Position numbers and translations under genes: made by a program. 54,968 nucleotides of DNA from MGBC114844 sp910585855 (lineage in GTDB: Bacteria > Bacillota > Clostridia > Lachnospirales > Lachnospiraceae), in contig CBFFYP010000021.1 in assembly GCA_965646165.1 (NCBI GenBank), positions 1 through 54,968 on the forward strand, in the 5' to 3' direction. How positions within the stretch are numbered: position 1 is the stretch's first letter; each line of letters begins with the position of its first letter. Below are positions 52,999 to 54,968 of this stretch, one piece after another. The notes beneath the pieces were generated by a model. The model was not told the DNA's origin, made no database searches, and saw nothing but the letters and a program-made list of their open reading frames with translations.

Positions 52999-54474
52999 TT
53001 ATTCGGAGATTTCCTGTGTAGGTTCTTCAGCTATCTCAACTACAAAATGATAGATTCCCTCGATCTCACGGTTCAGTGCATAAACATCCCCTTTCTGTGT
53101 AGTAACAGCATATAATTTATCATTTAACGTAGTTGTTTTACCGGAAGCGGTTCTTCTTAAGGTAAAGATATAGCTCTCCTGCCCGTCCACCTCCGTCAGC
53201 GAAACAAATTCTACGGAAATCTTTTCATCATTTGCCCGATTTCCATTTAAATCAGACATCATTCCAATTTCTACCAAATAATTTTTTAATTTAATTATTG
53301 CCGCATCATAGCCAAACGGACGATTAATCGTACAGGTATAATTTCGTTTTGCTACACTGCTGACCATACCATAGCGATCAATTACAATCGCCGAAAAAAT
53401 AACATCGCCTATTGGCATTGTAATTGCCTCTGTAAAAATATAGCCGTTTTCTTTTGTCGGGGTTGTCCCATCAATCGTAAAATATGCAGTCGAACCCTCC
53501 TGTGCCTCTAATGTAATCATTTCTCCATAACTATAAGTACCGCTTATAGGCGAAATTTTAGGGGATTCCGGCTTTACCAAAGTAATCTCATAAATCGCCT
53601 TTAACTCTTCTCCTGCCAGTTCTGCTTCATTATAAGCAACTGCACGTAAAGTTGTTCTCCCTACCTTTTCAAGCTCGATTGGTTCTAAATATTTTGTACT
53701 TTGCTGAGTCGGTGCAGAGCCATCCAAAGTATAATAAATTACTGCATTTTTTTCACTGGCAGTCAGATGAATGGTCAGATAATCATGATACTCTCCCTGC
53801 GGAATATCCACTGAAACAAGAGCCGTCTGATACTCCGATAAGGCATCTCCTATCGCTGTACCTTGCGTATCCTTTAATACCCGGTTCATAAGTTCTGTAT
53901 TTCCAGAAACCTCGCATACTTCCATCAATTTTTTATAATATTCTACAGATGGTTTTATATTGACCACTTCTAATAATAACTCCTGCGTTCTATCATAATC
54001 TCCCAGTTTTTCATATACTCCCGCTGCCTTCAAACGCACATCCACATTTGATTTCTCATAATTCATCGCTTCCATATAGTAGTCTAATGCAGTACCATAT
54101 TCCCCCTTTGCTTCATAAAACATCCCCTGTTGATACTGGTAATCAAAACTATGCTCTTTTTGATAACGCAGATAAGAGATTGCTCCAACTGCAATTCCAC
54201 ACAAAAGAAACAACAAAAAAATCCCACATAAAAGGATCTGTGTCTGTTTCCGCTTTTTTTTAATCTGAAACTGCCTTTTCTTCTCTTCCTCTATTTTCTG
54301 AACTTCTTCTAATGTATCCAGATCCTGTGTAAATCCTTTATGTGGTATCTCGACAGAGGCTTCTAATTCATCCTCTAATGGGTTATATTCTGGAACAATC
54401 TGTATCGCTGTTCCGCATTTCTGACAGAATACCTCCCCTATATCTACCTCGTTTCCACACTTTTTGCATTTCAT
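52999..54474 (-). CDS. Zinc-ribbon, TPR and chitobiase-like domain membrane protein
   Basis: The 491-residue protein starts with a zinc ribbon (CKKCGNEVDIGEVFCQKCG, residues 3-21) and an acidic linker. One membrane segment follows (ILLCGIFLLFLLCGIAVGAI, about 81-100), then about three TPR-like repeats (105-205). Two chitobiase/hexosaminidase C-terminal-type domains come next (YYTLDGSAPTQQSTKY and YFTIDGTTPTKENGY), and an alpha/beta end domain. The second part is probably outside. It may recognise wall or sugars; no catalytic domain is present. It precedes nfnA by 20-50 bp, a neighbour with no obvious functional link. Confidence 0.88.
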   Translation of the reverse strand: MKCKKCGNEVDIGEVFCQKCGTAIQIVPEYNPLEDELEASVEIPHKGFTQDLDTLEEVQKIEEEKKRQFQIKKKRKQTQILLCGIFLLFLLCGIAVGAISYLRYQKEHSFDYQYQQGMFYEAKGEYGTALDYYMEAMNYEKSNVDVRLKAAGVYEKLGDYDRTQELLLEVVNIKPSVEYYKKLMEVCEVSGNTELMNRVLKDTQGTAIGDALSEYQTALVSVDIPQGEYHDYLTIHLTASEKNAVIYYTLDGSAPTQQSTKYLEPIELEKVGRTTLRAVAYNEAELAGEELKAIYEITLVKPESPKISPISGTYSYGEMITLEAQEGSTAYFTIDGTTPTKENGYIFTEAITMPIGDVIFSAIVIDRYGMVSSVAKRNYTCTINRPFGYDAAIIKLKNYLVEIGMMSDLNGNRANDEKISVEFVSLTEVDGQESYIFTLRRTASGKTTTLNDKLYAVTTQKGDVYALNREIEGIYHFVVEIAEEPTQEISE

Positions 54475-54527
54475 AAAAATACTCTCCTCACCGTATTGCT
54501 GAAACAGATCTGATAGAATCCCGGATT

Positions 54528-54556
54528 ATTATAGCATATTCAGCTTTTCTCTGCAA
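54528..54556 (-). promoter_or_regulatory. SigmaA-type promoter of the zinc-ribbon/nfn operon
   Basis: TTGCAG (54556-54551) and TATAAT (54533-54528) on the minus strand, 17 bp apart, 54 bp before the ATG at 54474. As no terminator or promoter is seen before nfnA, it probably drives all three genes. Confidence 0.78.
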
Positions 54557-54693
54557 TAACTAAAATATAGGTATTCAGGCTAAACTTATAAACTTAAAAA
54601 AATAAACTTTTGATTTTACAAGAAGATGAGATAAGAGCTTTTTAGAATTTTCAAGCAGAAACTCACTGACAGTATATGATTTTTATAGAGAGG

Positions 54694-54968
54694 GAGGACA
54701 CTAGAGAACGCCAGATTCGAAAACGGTGGGCAGCCTGCTGTCCCGGTTTCCAAAAAGCAAGAAGTTCTAAGACTTCTGCCTTTTCTTTTATCCAACCGGA
54801 CAGACCGGGGCGCAATTCGCCCTCACAACAACCGAAACGAAACGGGTGTAAGGAAGGGTTTTACCAGCCATAAAAGATCCTCTTTTCTATCATTCGGGCT
54901 AAACACGCCCCTTTTTTTTCACACCCTGCATGGAAGCAGGATGTGAAAAAAATCTTAGGTTTTCGAAA
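54694..54968 (+). repeat. Family A element, A1 unit cut by the window edge
   Basis: GAACGCCAGATTCGAAAACG at 54706 begins an A1 unit with GCAGCCTGCTGTCCCGG. It contains GGGGCGCAATTCGCCC, CGGGCTAAACACGCCCC and the CACACCCTGCATGGAAGCAG hairpin. The outer end is GAGGACACTAGAGAACGCC rather than a clean GGGGGACGC, suggesting a small rearrangement. Confidence 0.88.

Noticed and set aside
1..54968. Family A or B repeats as a CRISPR array
   Set aside because: Copies are dispersed over kilobases, are 150-340 bp long and have no regular spacers or cas genes.

Overview
The window is chromosomal DNA from a low-GC Gram-positive anaerobe, most likely a member of Clostridia close to Lachnospiraceae. This is inferred from the AT-rich codon use, strong purine-rich ribosome binding sites, an FMN riboswitch ahead of ribU, an RF2 gene with the programmed frameshift, and an NfnAB-type bifurcating transhydrogenase pair. 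Every protein gene except one small membrane-protein gene (13632-14036) lies on the minus strand, so gene order below runs from high to low coordinates. No rRNA, tRNA, CRISPR array, phage or transposase gene was seen.

Layout on the minus strand. 54474-50668: a zinc-ribbon/TPR membrane protein, then the NfnA-like and NfnB/GltA-like subunits. 50175-49693: rlmH. 49588-44341: a leucine-rich-repeat lipoprotein, a five-SH3b NlpC/P60 wall hydrolase and a SMI1/KNR4 protein. 43900-41888: a DUF3810-like metallopeptidase and a DUF3298-like lipoprotein. 41802-38993: a TrpXYZ-type ABC transporter. 38346-36655: an SDR oxidoreductase and trxB. 35311-31656: hpf and secA. 30715-29119: prfB and cheW. 28788-17146: an unrecognised system (below). 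15898-14170: an ACT-domain protein and hom. 12582-8411: tex and a chemoreceptor. 7517-6870: ribU. 6417-536: a YcxB-like protein, tsaE, tsaB, rimI, a small Cys-pair protein, rnz, a membrane-anchored protein, tsaD and ispD. The last group holds the whole TsaB-TsaE-TsaD part of tRNA t6A synthesis in one transcription unit.

The 28788-17146 block encodes, in order: an HTH protein, a protein with one internal membrane segment and a beta-rich C-terminus, two paralogous coiled-coil proteins, a divergent Hsp70/actin-fold ATPase, a Ycf46-like AAA+ ATPase, and two distantly paralogous multi-pass membrane proteins. Spacing and overlaps show the four core genes are translationally coupled. I cannot match this combination to a named system, and it is the best candidate for an undescribed protein machine here.

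Roughly a tenth of the window consists of two families of intergenic, palindromic repeats. Family A has units of about 335 bp (arm types A1 and A2), often joined head-to-head through a conserved linker into composites of about 740 bp. Family B has units of about 150 bp. Both have a GGACGC motif at one end and usually a GGCTGT-like motif at the other. Their stems change sequence between copies while staying complementary. I interpret them as non-autonomous mobile structured elements that share one unseen mobilising enzyme and may fold as RNA. They lie between genes, often between a stop codon and the terminator, and several interrupt the Hsp70/AAA+ block.
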